A stretch of 17,070 nucleotides of DNA from Pelotomaculum sp. UBA4789 (GCA_002402945.1 DHGV01000049.1:641-17710), one strand, 5' to 3'; shown: positions 1 through 7,245, numbered from the stretch's first letter. Numbers and translations are program-made. Notes: generated by a model not told the origin, from the letters alone.

Positions 1-14
1 CTTTAATTAGAATC

Positions 15-1031
15 TCACTCAACACTGCCACCAGCCTCTCTGTACTCCATATTCACCAAACTTGCTCCAATCTCTTCCACGAGACAGTTATCCACCGAAT
101 CCCTGGCTAATTTGACCGCGTTCTTTATTGCCATGGCTTTTGAACTGCCATGGCAAATAATTGACACACCGTTTACACCCAGGAAAGGAGCGCCGCCGTA
201 TTCATTATAGTCCAGGCGTTTCTGGAGCGCTTTTAAAGCTGGTTTAGCCAATACTGCTCCTGACTTGGCCAGCCAGCTTTTAGATATCTCCTCTTTTATC
301 ATTTTCAACAGCATAAAGGCCATGCCTTCTCCGGCTTTAAGCACAATATTGCCGATAAAACCGTCGCAAACAATCACATCCACACCGCCGCTGAATATAT
401 CTCTTCCTTCTACATTGCCGATAAAATTAATCCCTGCGTTCTGCAGCTGAGGAAAAGCCGCCAGGGTAGTCTCGTTTCCCTTTGTGGTTTCCTCACCGTT
501 GCTGAGGAGTCCGACCCGTGGGTTGTCTATGCCCATGATTTTCTTGGCATATTGATACCCCATGATACCAAACTGAAGCAGGTTCACGGGCTTAGAGTCT
601 ACGTTAGCGCCAACATCCAGCATCAGAGAGAAACTTTTTTCATTAGGCAGTACCCCGGCTATTGCCGGGCGGTCTATCCCCTTTATCCGCCCCAGGTAAA
701 TCAGGGCAGAAGCCATAGCCGCACCGGTGCTTCCTGCTGAAACAACAGCACTGGCTTCGCCATCTTTGACCAATTGAGTAGCTCTGACAATCGAAGAATC
801 TCTTTTGCGTCTGACAGCGACCGCAGGTGGTTCTCCCATTCCAATCACTTCAGAAGCGTGTACTACGCTGACCAGACCGCCGGTATCAGATTTATCCAGT
901 TCGGCAAAAACCTGTTTTTCGTCCCCCACCAGGATCACGGATATGCCATATTCCATCGCGGCCTGAAGAGCGCCTTTGACAACTTCCCGGGGAGAAAAGT
1001 CCCCACCCATAGCATCCACAGCAATTTTCAC
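15..1031 (-). CDS. plsX: Phosphate acyltransferase PlsX
   Basis: PlsX makes acyl-phosphate from acyl-ACP, the first step of the PlsX/PlsY route to phosphatidic acid, at the inner face of the membrane. The product is 338 residues, the usual family length, and opens with the family signature AVDAMGGDFSP. SAGSTGAAMA and the LLDVGANVD-like stretch are also typical. I place the start at a GTG (1031), because it gives the usual N-terminus and lies 9 bases after a strong GGAGGAGGG ribosome-binding site; an in-frame extension to 1124 would run into fapR and has no family similarity. The GTG overlaps the fapR stop codon (GTGA), so the two genes are probably translationally coupled. It should be co-transcribed with fapR and so be under FapR control. 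The next gene, likely fabH or fabD, lies outside the window. Confidence 0.97.
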   Translation of the reverse strand: MKIAVDAMGGDFSPREVVKGALQAAMEYGISVILVGDEKQVFAELDKSDTGGLVSVVHASEVIGMGEPPAVAVRRKRDSSIVRATQLVKDGEASAVVSAGSTGAAMASALIYLGRIKGIDRPAIAGVLPNEKSFSLMLDVGANVDSKPVNLLQFGIMGYQYAKKIMGIDNPRVGLLSNGEETTKGNETTLAAFPQLQNAGINFIGNVEGRDIFSGGVDVIVCDGFIGNIVLKAGEGMAFMLLKMIKEEISKSWLAKSGAVLAKPALKALQKRLDYNEYGGAPFLGVNGVSIICHGSSKAMAIKNAVKLARDSVDNCLVEEIGASLVNMEYREAGGSVE

Positions 1032-1591
1032 TGCGGTATTCCCTCCTCCGACACTGCAAAAATTAAAAATCTGCCCAGAAATACGACCTCCTCCTTCACA
1101 TAAGAGACAACTTTTACCAGGCATTTATTTCCCTTTTTCACTTTTATGACCGCTCTGGCCAAAACCTTTTCCTCACACAAAACCGGGCGTTTAAAAGTAA
1201 CCCTGGCAATTCCTGTCAAGGCTATCTCGGCATCAATCACCGCTACAGCCAGGGAATTTGCCTGGGCAAAAAGATGATGCCCCCTGATAAACCTGGTTTT
1301 ACTCAGGGTCATCTCAGGTAAAACAGTGAGGATGGAAATACCGGAAGAACCCACTTCAAGGTCAACCATCTCCCCCACCAGCTCGTTTCCGGACAGTGTC
1401 CTCGGCAGTGCACCGGCGTTTTTGGCCGTGTTTTTCAATCTTTCCTTAAACTCCGGTATTTTAAGTTCGAACCTGTCAAGCCTGATCGTCTGAACGCTAA
1501 CCCTGAAAATCCCTGACAGATCCTCATCTGTCAGAAAGGGATCGCTTTCCAGATATCTGGCCAGGCGCTGTTGTCTTTCCACCTTGCTCAT
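1028..1591 (-). CDS. fapR: Transcription factor FapR, malonyl-CoA-responsive repressor of lipid synthesis genes
   Basis: FapR represses fatty-acid and phospholipid synthesis genes and is released from DNA by malonyl-CoA. The 187-residue product matches the family along its whole length. The N-terminal helix-turn-helix (about residues 8-46) carries TDEDLSGIF and the recognition segment SVQTIRLDR. The C-terminal hotdog effector domain (about 70-185) carries RGHHLFAQANSLAVAVID at 103-120, part of the ligand pocket in characterised FapR proteins. The ATG at 1591 gives the expected N-terminus, although its ribosome-binding site (GGCGGT) is weak. The gene lies directly behind a promoter with a perfect FapR operator, so it should repress itself, and it shares a GTGA overlap with plsX, its classical partner. 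Identity is near certain; autoregulation is inferred from the operator. Confidence 0.97.
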   Translation of the reverse strand: MSKVERQQRLARYLESDPFLTDEDLSGIFRVSVQTIRLDRFELKIPEFKERLKNTAKNAGALPRTLSGNELVGEMVDLEVGSSGISILTVLPEMTLSKTRFIRGHHLFAQANSLAVAVIDAEIALTGIARVTFKRPVLCEEKVLARAVIKVKKGNKCLVKVVSYVKEEVVFLGRFLIFAVSEEGIPQ

Positions 1592-1628
1592 TTCTTTACC
1601 GCCCGCACTCCTGCAATATATGTTTTCG

Positions 1629-1647
1629 TTTAGTACCAGGTACTAAA
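1629..1647. promoter_or_regulatory. FapR operator, perfect palindrome
   Basis: TTTAGTACCAGGTACTAAA is a 19-bp perfect inverted repeat around a central A. It matches the known FapR box (TTAGTACC-n-GGTACTAA type). It begins 3 bases downstream of the -10 box at 1651-1656, so it covers the expected transcription start and would block RNA polymerase directly. It lies 37 bp upstream of the fapR start codon. Confidence 0.95.
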
Positions 1648-1650
1648 AAC

Positions 1651-1679
1651 AGTATAATGTACGTTATCTGAAATAGCAA
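1651..1679 (-). promoter_or_regulatory. Promoter of fapR-plsX (sigma-A type)
   Basis: On the minus strand, TTGCTA (1679-1674) is followed by exactly 17 bases and TATACT (1656-1651), a good fit to a vegetative promoter. The predicted start, near 1644, falls inside the FapR operator. The predicted leader is about 50 nt. Confidence 0.8.
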
Positions 1680-1686
1680 GCAAATG

Positions 1687-1724
1687 AAAAAAAATAAGCC
1701 CCGTTTTAGATAAACGTGCTTATT
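1687..1724 (-). terminator. Intrinsic terminator after rpmF
   Basis: On the minus strand AATAAGC (1724-1718) pairs with GCTTATT (1699-1693), and an inner CGTTT/AAACG stem (1716-1712 with 1706-1702) extends the hairpin. It is followed by a run of eight T (1694-1687). It ends the yceD-rpmF transcript just before the -35 box of the fapR promoter, so the two units are separate. Confidence 0.85.
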
Positions 1725-1748
1725 CTGGAATGTTTCTATGTTCATAGC

Positions 1749-1928
1749 TTATTTTGCAGCTATAACTTCCCTGCCTTTATATTGGCCGCATTCAGGGCAT
1801 AGATGGTGAGGGGCAATCAGCGCATGGCACTGCTGGCATGCGACTAACTCCGGCGTTTCCAGTTTTGTGTTTGCCGCCCGTCTCTGCCTTCCTCTTTGTT
1901 TAGAAGCCTTCCTCTTGGGTACTCCCAT
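1749..1928 (-). CDS. rpmF: 50S ribosomal protein L32, zinc-binding form
   Basis: This 59-residue protein of the large ribosomal subunit reads MGVPKRKASKQRGRQRRA at its start, the classic L32 N-terminus that contacts 23S rRNA. The pairs CQQC (31-34) and CPEC (44-47) form the zinc ribbon, so this is the C+ version rather than the zinc-independent paralogue some Firmicutes use in zinc starvation. The ATG at 1928 follows a near-perfect AAGGAGGTG ribosome-binding site by 7 bases. It lies 82 bp after yceD, the usual neighbour of rpmF across bacteria, and ends at an intrinsic terminator. The gap to yceD holds a long inverted repeat whose 3' arm touches the ribosome-binding site. Confidence 0.98.
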   Translation of the reverse strand: MGVPKRKASKQRGRQRRAANTKLETPELVACQQCHALIAPHHLCPECGQYKGREVIAAK

Positions 1929-1942
1929 ATTTTACACCTCCT

Positions 1943-2010
1943 TCAAATCAGAAGCTGGATGTTTGGCGCTGATAGTTGAAAGTTGAAACACACATCATAT
2001 TCTGATTTGA
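1943..2010. repeat. 11-bp inverted repeat filling the yceD-rpmF gap
   Basis: TCAAATCAGAA (1943-1953) and TTCTGATTTGA (2000-2010) are perfect reverse complements separated by 46 bases. In the mRNA the first arm starts immediately after the yceD stop codon and the second ends directly against the AGGAGG of rpmF. The loop contains a tandem AGTTGAA repeat. No T-run follows, so it is not a terminator. A role in mRNA processing or in control of L32 translation is an inference. Confidence 0.7.
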
Positions 2011-2520
2011 TCATTTGTCGTTTTTTTCAAGCAATTCTTTTAAAATGCTCAATCGCGAATCAATATCTTCCAAAACACATTGGCAGCTGCTTTCGTTAAG
2101 GTTGCAACCGCATTCAGGACAAAGGCCCGCGCAATCATCACGGCACACCGCTTTCATCGGCAGAACCAGACAAATGCTATTAATCACCTCGGGTGTAATG
2201 TCAATGAATTCCCCTGCAAATGTTGGCAAGTCTGCTTCTCCCGCTTCCTTAGGCGAAACATATTTTTCATCGAGCACAATTTCAAAATCATAATTAAAAG
2301 GTTTTAAACAGCGGCTGCAGCGCAGTATCAGCTCTCCGCATACTTTACCTTCCGCCGTTATGACCTTATCTTTGTTTTCAGCAACAACGCTGGCTTTAAC
2401 CGGGCCGGCAAAGGTAAATTCCTCACCCGAAAAAATCAGCGGGGGCATTTCTGCTGCCAGTTCGTAACTTTCTGAATCGCCCGGACTCCTTTTAAGCCGT
2501 GCTACATCAAGCTGCAGCAT
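2011..2520 (-). CDS. yceD: YceD/DUF177 family protein, large rRNA accumulation protein
   Basis: This is a 169-residue DUF177 protein. In bacteria and plastids the family is linked to accumulation or processing of 23S rRNA, and its gene is nearly always next to rpmF, as here. The visible family features are the CSRC pair at 68-71 and the C-terminal cysteine cluster C126, C130, C134, C137, C139 in CRDDCAGLCPECGCN, which suggests metal binding, followed by DSRLSILKELL. I chose the ATG at 2520, which has GGGGTGA 5 bases upstream and sits about 22 nt after the predicted transcription start. An in-frame extension to 2598 would run through the promoter and is rejected. The exact biochemical role is not settled. 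Confidence 0.93.
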   Translation of the reverse strand: MLQLDVARLKRSPGDSESYELAAEMPPLIFSGEEFTFAGPVKASVVAENKDKVITAEGKVCGELILRCSRCLKPFNYDFEIVLDEKYVSPKEAGEADLPTFAGEFIDITPEVINSICLVLPMKAVCRDDCAGLCPECGCNLNESSCQCVLEDIDSRLSILKELLEKNDK

Positions 2521-2548
2521 TTTTATCACCCCGAATTCAACACAAAGA

Positions 2549-2577
2549 ATTATATTAAGAAGGTTTGGTTTTGTCAA
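2549..2577 (-). promoter_or_regulatory. Promoter of yceD-rpmF, full consensus
   Basis: On the minus strand TTGACA (2577-2572), 17 bases, then TATAAT (2554-2549): a perfect sigma-A consensus. The predicted start is near 2542, leaving a leader of about 22 nt before yceD. A small hairpin (TGTTTC/GAAACA, about 2583-2600) sits just upstream of the -35 box and has no T-run. Confidence 0.92.
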
Positions 2578-2606
2578 GCTGTTTCCTGATTGAAACATGT
2601 TTACTA

Positions 2607-3053
2607 TTATTTCATCGTCTTGAGTTCAGAGCGGCCTTGTTCGATCTGGCCTGATATTTTGCCAAGACTCTCCTGCAGGTTAACCAGGATATCATCAGCA
2701 TAGCCCCGGGCTCCATCACGTATTTCCCTGGCAATACCTTCTGCTTTCGCAATTATTTCTTCGGCTGCTATTTTAGCCTGACGGACAACCTCACTGTCGT
2801 CCGCCTTCCTTTCCAGCTGTTTTTGAGCGTCATCCATGATCCGCATGGCCTCTTTTTGCGAATCGTTCAGAACTTTTTCCCGCTCCTGAATGATCCATTT
2901 GGCCTGGCGTATTTCCTCAGGCATGGTCGTCCTGATGCGGTCCAAAAGATCAAGCAGATGGTCCTCTTCTACCATTACTTTTTTCGTAAAAGGTATTTTA
3001 CCGCTATTTTCAATTAGTTCTTCCAGTTCGTTCAGGGCATTAAGCAGATCCAC
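2607..3053 (-). CDS. Coiled-coil protein of unknown function, ATP-synthase-b-like
   Basis: I do not recognise a characterised gene here. The 148-residue product is highly charged and almost wholly helical by appearance. It has a leucine-rich N-terminal helix (MDLLNALNELEELIE), a middle region EEIRQAKWIIQEREKVLNDSQKEAMRIMDDAQKQLE, and a C-terminal run of Ala/Glu/Lys repeats (AKIAAEEIIAKAEGIAREIRDGARGYADDIL). The pattern resembles the stalk of F-type ATP synthase subunit b or a DivIVA-like coiled coil, but there is no membrane segment and no DivIVA signature. The GTG start at 3053 has GGGAGGT 11 bases upstream. It lies 17 bp after coaD and 86 bp before yceD, in the place where Bacillus has ylbJ-ylbM, and is probably co-transcribed with rsmD-coaD. 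A scaffold or cell-pole role is only a guess. Confidence 0.8.
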   Translation of the reverse strand: MDLLNALNELEELIENSGKIPFTKKVMVEEDHLLDLLDRIRTTMPEEIRQAKWIIQEREKVLNDSQKEAMRIMDDAQKQLERKADDSEVVRQAKIAAEEIIAKAEGIAREIRDGARGYADDILVNLQESLGKISGQIEQGRSELKTMK

Positions 3054-3070
3054 TTTATAACAATACCTCC

Positions 3071-3559
3071 CTAACTTGATTTGCTTCTCAGTTTATCTAT
3101 CAGCCGCTGTTCCACCTGGGGAGGCACTAAATCGCGTACCGATCCGCCAAAAGCAGCTATCTCTTTCACTGTTGTGGAACTTATGAATGAATATTCAGCT
3201 TTTGTCATCAGAAATATTGTTTCCAAGTGGCATGCTAATTTTTTGTTTGTCAGCGCCATCCGAAACTCATTCTCAAAATCAGAAATCACCCGCAGCCCTC
3301 TTACAATGGCCTTTGCTTTACGCTCGATAGCATAGTGAACAGTTAACCCGTTAAATAAATCAACTTCCACGTTGGGGAATGGCGCGAGGACTTCTTTAAG
3401 CATTTCAACCCGTTCTTCAGGGCTGAACAGCGGATTTTTGGTCGGGTTCAAGGAAACTGCAACTATTAATCTGGAGAACAACAAAGAGGCCCTCCCAATA
3501 ATATCCAGGTGGCCTAAGGTCACTGGATCAAAACTTCCTGGACATATTGCAGTCCGCAA
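3071..3559 (-). CDS. coaD: Phosphopantetheine adenylyltransferase (coenzyme A biosynthesis)
   Basis: CoaD transfers AMP from ATP to 4'-phosphopantetheine, giving dephospho-CoA, the penultimate step of CoA synthesis in the cytoplasm. The 162-residue length is standard. The nucleotidyltransferase motif PGSFDPVTLGH is at 7-17 (the family TxGH), RGLR at 88-91, and the second ATP-contact motif ISSTTVK at 126-132. I place the start at a TTG (3559): it gives the normal N-terminus and follows GGGGAGG by 8 bases. The in-frame extension to 3637 overlaps rsmD and has no family similarity. The TTG comes one base after the rsmD stop, so expression should be coupled to rsmD, the same pair seen in Bacillus (ylbH-coaD). 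Confidence 0.97.
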   Translation of the reverse strand: MRTAICPGSFDPVTLGHLDIIGRASLLFSRLIVAVSLNPTKNPLFSPEERVEMLKEVLAPFPNVEVDLFNGLTVHYAIERKAKAIVRGLRVISDFENEFRMALTNKKLACHLETIFLMTKAEYSFISSTTVKEIAAFGGSVRDLVPPQVEQRLIDKLRSKSS

Positions 3560-3560
3560 A

Positions 3561-4136
3561 CTAGCTCCCCTCCCCGACTTTTTGTCTATTGCAGTAAAAA
3601 GAAAGCAATGTATCACCATACTTTTCCTGTCGTACAATTTCCAGCCCCTCTATAATCCGGGGCAGCTGGCGCTTCCCACAGCTTTCTACAACAACCCTCC
3701 CGCCAGGCTCCAACAGCCTGTACAATGCAATACCAGCCAATGTTTTTATTTCATAATCTTCATGGTACGGCGGATCGAGAAATATAATGTCAAACTTTTG
3801 CCCCTCTTTGCCCAAGACTAGCAAAGCATCGGCAATATTTCTGCAGATCAGCCGCACTCTATCCTCCAGGCCGGTAATATGAAGGTTTTCTTTGATTATA
3901 TGTATGTTGTTCTTATTATTCTCCACAAATGTTGAGCCGGCGGCGCCCCGGCTTAAAGCTTCTATCCCGATATTTCCTGTGCCTGCAAACAGATCCAAAA
4001 AACGGCACTGCAATACAGTACTCCCGAGTATGTTAAAAAGCGCCTCTTTAACCCTGTCAGATGTAGGCCTGACTGCTAATCCCCGAGGTGTTTTCAGCTT
4101 GCGTCTTTTTGCAGATCCGGAAATAACACGCAGCAT
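3561..4136 (-). CDS. rsmD: 16S rRNA (guanine966-N2)-methyltransferase RsmD
   Basis: RsmD methylates G966 of 16S rRNA in the small subunit using S-adenosylmethionine. The 191-residue protein starts with MLRVISGSAKRRKL and PTSDRVKEALFNIL, both typical. The SAM-binding motif DLFAGTGNIGIEALSRGA lies at 48-65 and the catalytic DPPY at 121-124, the signature of N6/N2 amino-methyltransferases. The ATG at 4136 has AAGGAAGGG 6 bases upstream and an extended -10 promoter close behind. It is followed by coaD (TAG-T-TTG junction), the conserved Firmicute pairing. Confidence 0.96.
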   Translation of the reverse strand: MLRVISGSAKRRKLKTPRGLAVRPTSDRVKEALFNILGSTVLQCRFLDLFAGTGNIGIEALSRGAAGSTFVENNKNNIHIIKENLHITGLEDRVRLICRNIADALLVLGKEGQKFDIIFLDPPYHEDYEIKTLAGIALYRLLEPGGRVVVESCGKRQLPRIIEGLEIVRQEKYGDTLLSFYCNRQKVGEGS

Positions 4137-4160
4137 GAAAATCCCTTCCTTTAATCTGAT

Positions 4161-4169
4161 ATTATAGCA
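4161..4169 (-). promoter_or_regulatory. Extended -10 promoter for rsmD-coaD
   Basis: On the minus strand TGCTATAAT (4169-4161) is an exact extended -10 element (TG-n-TATAAT). No good -35 hexamer lies 17 bases upstream. The predicted start near 4154 gives a leader of about 18 nt with the ribosome-binding site. It sits in the 97-bp gap after recG, where I see no convincing terminator, so read-through from recG is also possible. Confidence 0.65.
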
Positions 4170-4233
4170 TAATTGAACAGGAAAATCGATTTTTTTCGAA
4201 ATTTGAATATTAACTCAGATGATTACGTTTTTT

Positions 4234-6303
4234 CTACGAGTCAATAAAATCATGGTCCGCGTCAAACCTTAATTTCATCTCTTCATACAGCGTTCTGCTC
4301 TCGTTGTTTTTAAAATAAGGGTCATCCTGAACAAGAGCCTGCGCCTCTTCTCTCGCAGCCTCCAGCGCTTTACCGTCGCGCAGAAGGTCAGCTATTTTGA
4401 ATTCTGGCAGCCCGGACTGGCGGGTCCCGTGAAAATCTCCCGGCCCGCGCAGACGCAGGTCCTCTTCAGCAAGGGCGAAGCCATCCGAGGTCCTGACCAT
4501 GGCCCTGATACGGGCGCGGCCATCCTCTGTTTTAGGGTTGGTGACAAGAATGCAGTATGACTGGTGACCGCTTCTCCCGACTCTCCCCCGCAGCTGGTGC
4601 AGCTGCGCCAGGCCAAAACGGTCCGCGTCCATAACCACCATTACTGAAGCGTTTGGGATATCCATTCCCACCTCGATAACAGTTGTGGTAACAACTATTT
4701 TTATTTCCCCCTGACGAAACAAGGACATGATTTCCTCTTTTTCGTTTGATTTCATCCTGCCGTGCAGCAGGCCAACCCGGAAATCTTTGAATTCAACTGA
4801 AGCAAGTTTTGCCGCGAAATCGACAGCTGCTTTCAAATCAATTTTCTCCGACTCTTCAACCAGCGGACAGACAATGTAGGCCTGCCGTCCCTGGTATACC
4901 TGTTCGCTGATCAGGGTGAAGACTTTGGCCAGCGCACCCGGCAGCACAGCGTAAGTCTTTATCGGATTTCTGCCTGGCGGCAGTTCGTCAATAATGGATA
5001 TATCCAGGTCACCATACAATGTGAGGGCCATGGTACGGGGAATCGGTGTGGCTGTCATGACGAGAGTATCCGGATAATTCCCTTTATAACCCAGAGTTGC
5101 CCTCTGGCGAACTCCGAAGCGGTGCTGCTCGTCCACAACCACCAGCCCTAACCTTTGGAAACTCACATCTTCCTGAATCAAGGCGTGAGTGCCTACCAAC
5201 AGCTTCAAATCACCCTGACTTATACGTTCCAAAAGCCGCTCTCTCTCCTTTTTCCTGGTTCCTCCCGTCAGCAGTCCGATATCAACACCAATGGCGGAAA
5301 GGTCATCTCTCATGCTCAGGTAGTGCTGCTCGGCAAGTATTTCCGTAGGAGCCATCAAAGCACCCTGGAGACCGCTCTCAGCCGCCCTGATCAAAGCCAT
5401 GGCGGATATCACCGTTTTCCCCGAACCTACATCACCCTGAAGCAGGCGGTGCATAGGCCTGGCGGAATCCAGATCCCGTGATATTTCTTCCCAAACCCTG
5501 ATCTGGCTTGCGGTAAGCTGGAACGGCAATTTTTTTAAAAATTGATCGAGCAATTTTCCCCCGGATAAGTACCGGTGCTCTTTCTCACTGTTGGAAATAT
5601 CCCTTTTCCTGACAGCCAGAGTCAGCTGGAAAAGAAACAGCTCTTCAAAAATGAACCGTTTTCTCGCTCTCACCGCATCTTTCTCCAGATTAGGAAAATG
5701 AACAGCGGGTAAAGCAGTTTCCAGGGCAGGTAAATTATACTTGCTTATTATTTTTTCAGGTAAAATTTCCCGGACCTGGTTTTTCAATTCATCAAGCGAA
5801 GCTTTGATCATAAACCTGAGCAGGCGCTGGTTCAGATGCTCGGTTAAAGGATAGACAGGAACAAGGCGTCCGGTACTCAACTTGTCCTGGCCATCATCTA
5901 TCTCATATTCTTCCACCATGATCTGAGTGGTTCCATAGCTCTTGTCTACCTTGCCGGTTATATATATTATCTTTCCGGGTGTAAGATTTTTCTTAATGTA
6001 AGGCTGGTTAAACCAAACAGCATAAAAAATCCCAAACCCGTCGTGCACTGCAAGTTTGGTTATAGTTAAACTTCGTTTGGGTTTTAAATTCTGGACAGCG
6101 AGGACAGTGCCACGCACTGTGGCCACCTCACCATGCACACAGGCACTGGCTGGAGTAAGCCGGGTGCGGTCTTCATAGCGCCTGGGAAAGTGATATAAAA
6201 GATCCTGGACTGTAAATATACCCAGTTTCTGCAGGGTTGCCGCCCGGTGAGGGCCTACCATTTTTATGCTTTGGACGGGTTTCATCAAAAATTCATTGCT
6301 CAT
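4234..6303 (-). CDS. recG: ATP-dependent DNA helicase RecG
   Basis: RecG remodels stalled replication forks and Holliday junctions. With the chosen start the protein is 689 residues, close to the roughly 680 of Bacillus RecG. The N-terminal wedge/OB region (about 10-190) includes the FPRRYEDRT segment. Helicase motifs follow: Walker A GDVGSGKT at 290-297, DEQH box at 391-394, TATPIPRT at 417-424, QLHQLRGRVGR at 567-577, and the C-terminal RGPGDFHGTRQSG (619-631) with the wedge-coupling TRG-type residues. The ATG at 6303 has GAGGAT 5 bases upstream and is the last start clear of the divergent rpmB. An extension to 6453 would overlap rpmB and its promoter and is rejected; a start at 6285 has no ribosome-binding site. 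No clear promoter hexamers are visible for it in 6304-6418. Confidence 0.96.
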   Translation of the reverse strand: MSNEFLMKPVQSIKMVGPHRAATLQKLGIFTVQDLLYHFPRRYEDRTRLTPASACVHGEVATVRGTVLAVQNLKPKRSLTITKLAVHDGFGIFYAVWFNQPYIKKNLTPGKIIYITGKVDKSYGTTQIMVEEYEIDDGQDKLSTGRLVPVYPLTEHLNQRLLRFMIKASLDELKNQVREILPEKIISKYNLPALETALPAVHFPNLEKDAVRARKRFIFEELFLFQLTLAVRKRDISNSEKEHRYLSGGKLLDQFLKKLPFQLTASQIRVWEEISRDLDSARPMHRLLQGDVGSGKTVISAMALIRAAESGLQGALMAPTEILAEQHYLSMRDDLSAIGVDIGLLTGGTRKKERERLLERISQGDLKLLVGTHALIQEDVSFQRLGLVVVDEQHRFGVRQRATLGYKGNYPDTLVMTATPIPRTMALTLYGDLDISIIDELPPGRNPIKTYAVLPGALAKVFTLISEQVYQGRQAYIVCPLVEESEKIDLKAAVDFAAKLASVEFKDFRVGLLHGRMKSNEKEEIMSLFRQGEIKIVVTTTVIEVGMDIPNASVMVVMDADRFGLAQLHQLRGRVGRSGHQSYCILVTNPKTEDGRARIRAMVRTSDGFALAEEDLRLRGPGDFHGTRQSGLPEFKIADLLRDGKALEAAREEAQALVQDDPYFKNNESRTLYEEMKLRFDADHDFIDS

Positions 6304-6361
6304 GATATCCTCAAAACAATATTTGTCTGCATATAATTTCACGCTCCCGGAAAATCCGCCC

Positions 6362-6390
6362 TTGCGGCAAAAATATTTTTTTGGTAGAAT
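6362..6390 (+). promoter_or_regulatory. Promoter of rpmB
   Basis: TTGCGG (6362-6367), 17 bases, TAGAAT (6385-6390). The predicted start is near 6397, about 22 nt before the ATG, followed by AAAGGAGGTG. It lies in the 115-bp gap between the divergent recG and rpmB genes. Confidence 0.75.
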
Positions 6391-6418
6391 GTATAGGTGG
6401 TTTAAAGGAGGTGTATTC

Positions 6419-6610
6419 ATGGCTAGAAGTTGCACAATATGCGGTAAAGGCATTGTAGTCGGGATTAAGCTGAGTCACTCACACATCCGCACCAAAAGAA
6501 CCTGGGCTCCAAACCTGCAGCGTGTCAAGGCTGTCATTGACGGCTCCCCGAAAAAGGTCCTGGTATGCACGCGCTGCCTCAGGAGCGGTAAGGTCCAAAG
6601 AGCGATATAA
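6419..6610 (+). CDS. rpmB: 50S ribosomal protein L28, zinc-binding form
   Basis: This is a 63-residue large-subunit protein, full length for Firmicutes. MARSCTICGKG at the start and CTRCLRSGKV near the end supply two CxxC pairs (C5/C8 and C50/C53 approximately), marking the zinc-binding C+ type. The central SHIRTKRTWAPNLQRVK is the L28 rRNA-binding signature. The ATG at 6419 follows a perfect AAAGGAGGTG by 6 bases; upstream in-frame codons overlap recG and are not used. It is a single-gene unit with its own promoter and the shared terminator at 6623-6649. Both zinc ribosomal proteins in this window are C+ forms. Confidence 0.97.
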   Translation: MARSCTICGKGIVVGIKLSHSHIRTKRTWAPNLQRVKAVIDGSPKKVLVCTRCLRSGKVQRAI

Positions 6611-6622
6611 AAACTTATTTTC

Positions 6623-6649
6623 AAAAAAGCGGCGTCTAAGCCGTTTTTT
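6623..6649. terminator. Bidirectional terminator between rpmB and the rib operon
   Basis: AAAAAAGCGGC (6623-6633), a 6-base loop, then GCCGTTTTTT (6640-6649). The stem is CGGC/GCCG plus six A-T pairs with one bulged G. It has T-runs on either strand, so it can end rpmB (plus) and ribH (minus). Confidence 0.82.
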
Positions 6650-6676
6650 CATTTACGGCCCTGCTTTTATGCTGTG

Positions 6677-7156
6677 TTATTGTTTTTCCCCGGCTATATC
6701 CCGCATCAGGTTGGCCATTTCAATCGCAGTAACAGCCGCATCCCAGCCCTTATTGCCGGCTTTTGTACCAGCCCGCTCAATAGCTTGTTCAATAGTGTCG
6801 GCGGTGATAATACCGAATATGGTGGGGATACCGCTTTCCAGGCCAACTTTTGCCACACCCTTGGTAACCTCGCCAGCCACATAATCAAAGTGGGGGGTTG
6901 CTCCCCGGATCACCGCACCTAAACAGATTACTGCATCATACCTGTCCATCGAAACCATCTTACGGGCTGCCAGCGGTATTTCAAATGCCCCGGGCGCCCA
7001 GGCTACCTCGATATCCTGATCTAACACGCCATGCCGGTTCAGCGCATCCAGCGCTCCGCTCAGAAGTTTATTGGTGATAAACTCGTTAAACCGTCCCGCT
7101 ACCAGGCCAAACCTGAGCCCCTGGCCCAAAAGATGTCCTTCATATAATCTTGGCAT
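6677..7156 (-). CDS. ribH: 6,7-dimethyl-8-ribityllumazine synthase
   Basis: RibH condenses 5-amino-6-ribitylaminouracil with 3,4-dihydroxybutanone 4-phosphate to make lumazine, the penultimate step of riboflavin synthesis. The family forms 60-subunit capsids in many bacteria. The 159-residue length is typical. Visible motifs are GRFNEFIT (21-28), PGAFEIP (55-61), and GAVIRGATPHFDYV (80-93) with the likely catalytic histidine at 89, followed by AGTKAGNKG (129-137), the phosphate-site region. The ATG at 7156 has AAAGGGGAT 6 bases upstream. It is the last gene of the rib operon, separated from ribBA by 89 bp in which I see no promoter or hairpin. Confidence 0.97.
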   Translation of the reverse strand: MPRLYEGHLLGQGLRFGLVAGRFNEFITNKLLSGALDALNRHGVLDQDIEVAWAPGAFEIPLAARKMVSMDRYDAVICLGAVIRGATPHFDYVAGEVTKGVAKVGLESGIPTIFGIITADTIEQAIERAGTKAGNKGWDAAVTAIEMANLMRDIAGEKQ

Positions 7157-7245
7157 ATATAAATCCCCTTTCCGCTGCTTTTATCATTTTATTTAATCAT
7201 TTTAACCTTAGTATTTGTATTAAATATATCCCGAATTTCCAGGCC

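Noticed and set aside
1032..1124. N-terminal extension of PlsX
   Set aside because: It lies inside fapR. The GTG at 1031 has a strong ribosome-binding site and the standard N-terminus.
2578..2606. Small hairpin TGTTTC/GAAACA after the coiled-coil gene
   Set aside because: The stem is short and no T-run follows, so it is not called as a terminator.
3560..3637. N-terminal extension of CoaD
   Set aside because: It overlaps rsmD, carries no similarity, and would give an over-long protein. The TTG at 3559 has the better ribosome-binding site.
6304..6453. N-terminal extension of RecG
   Set aside because: It would overlap rpmB and its promoter, has no ribosome-binding site, and does not resemble the RecG N-terminus. 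The ATG at 6303 fits the family length.
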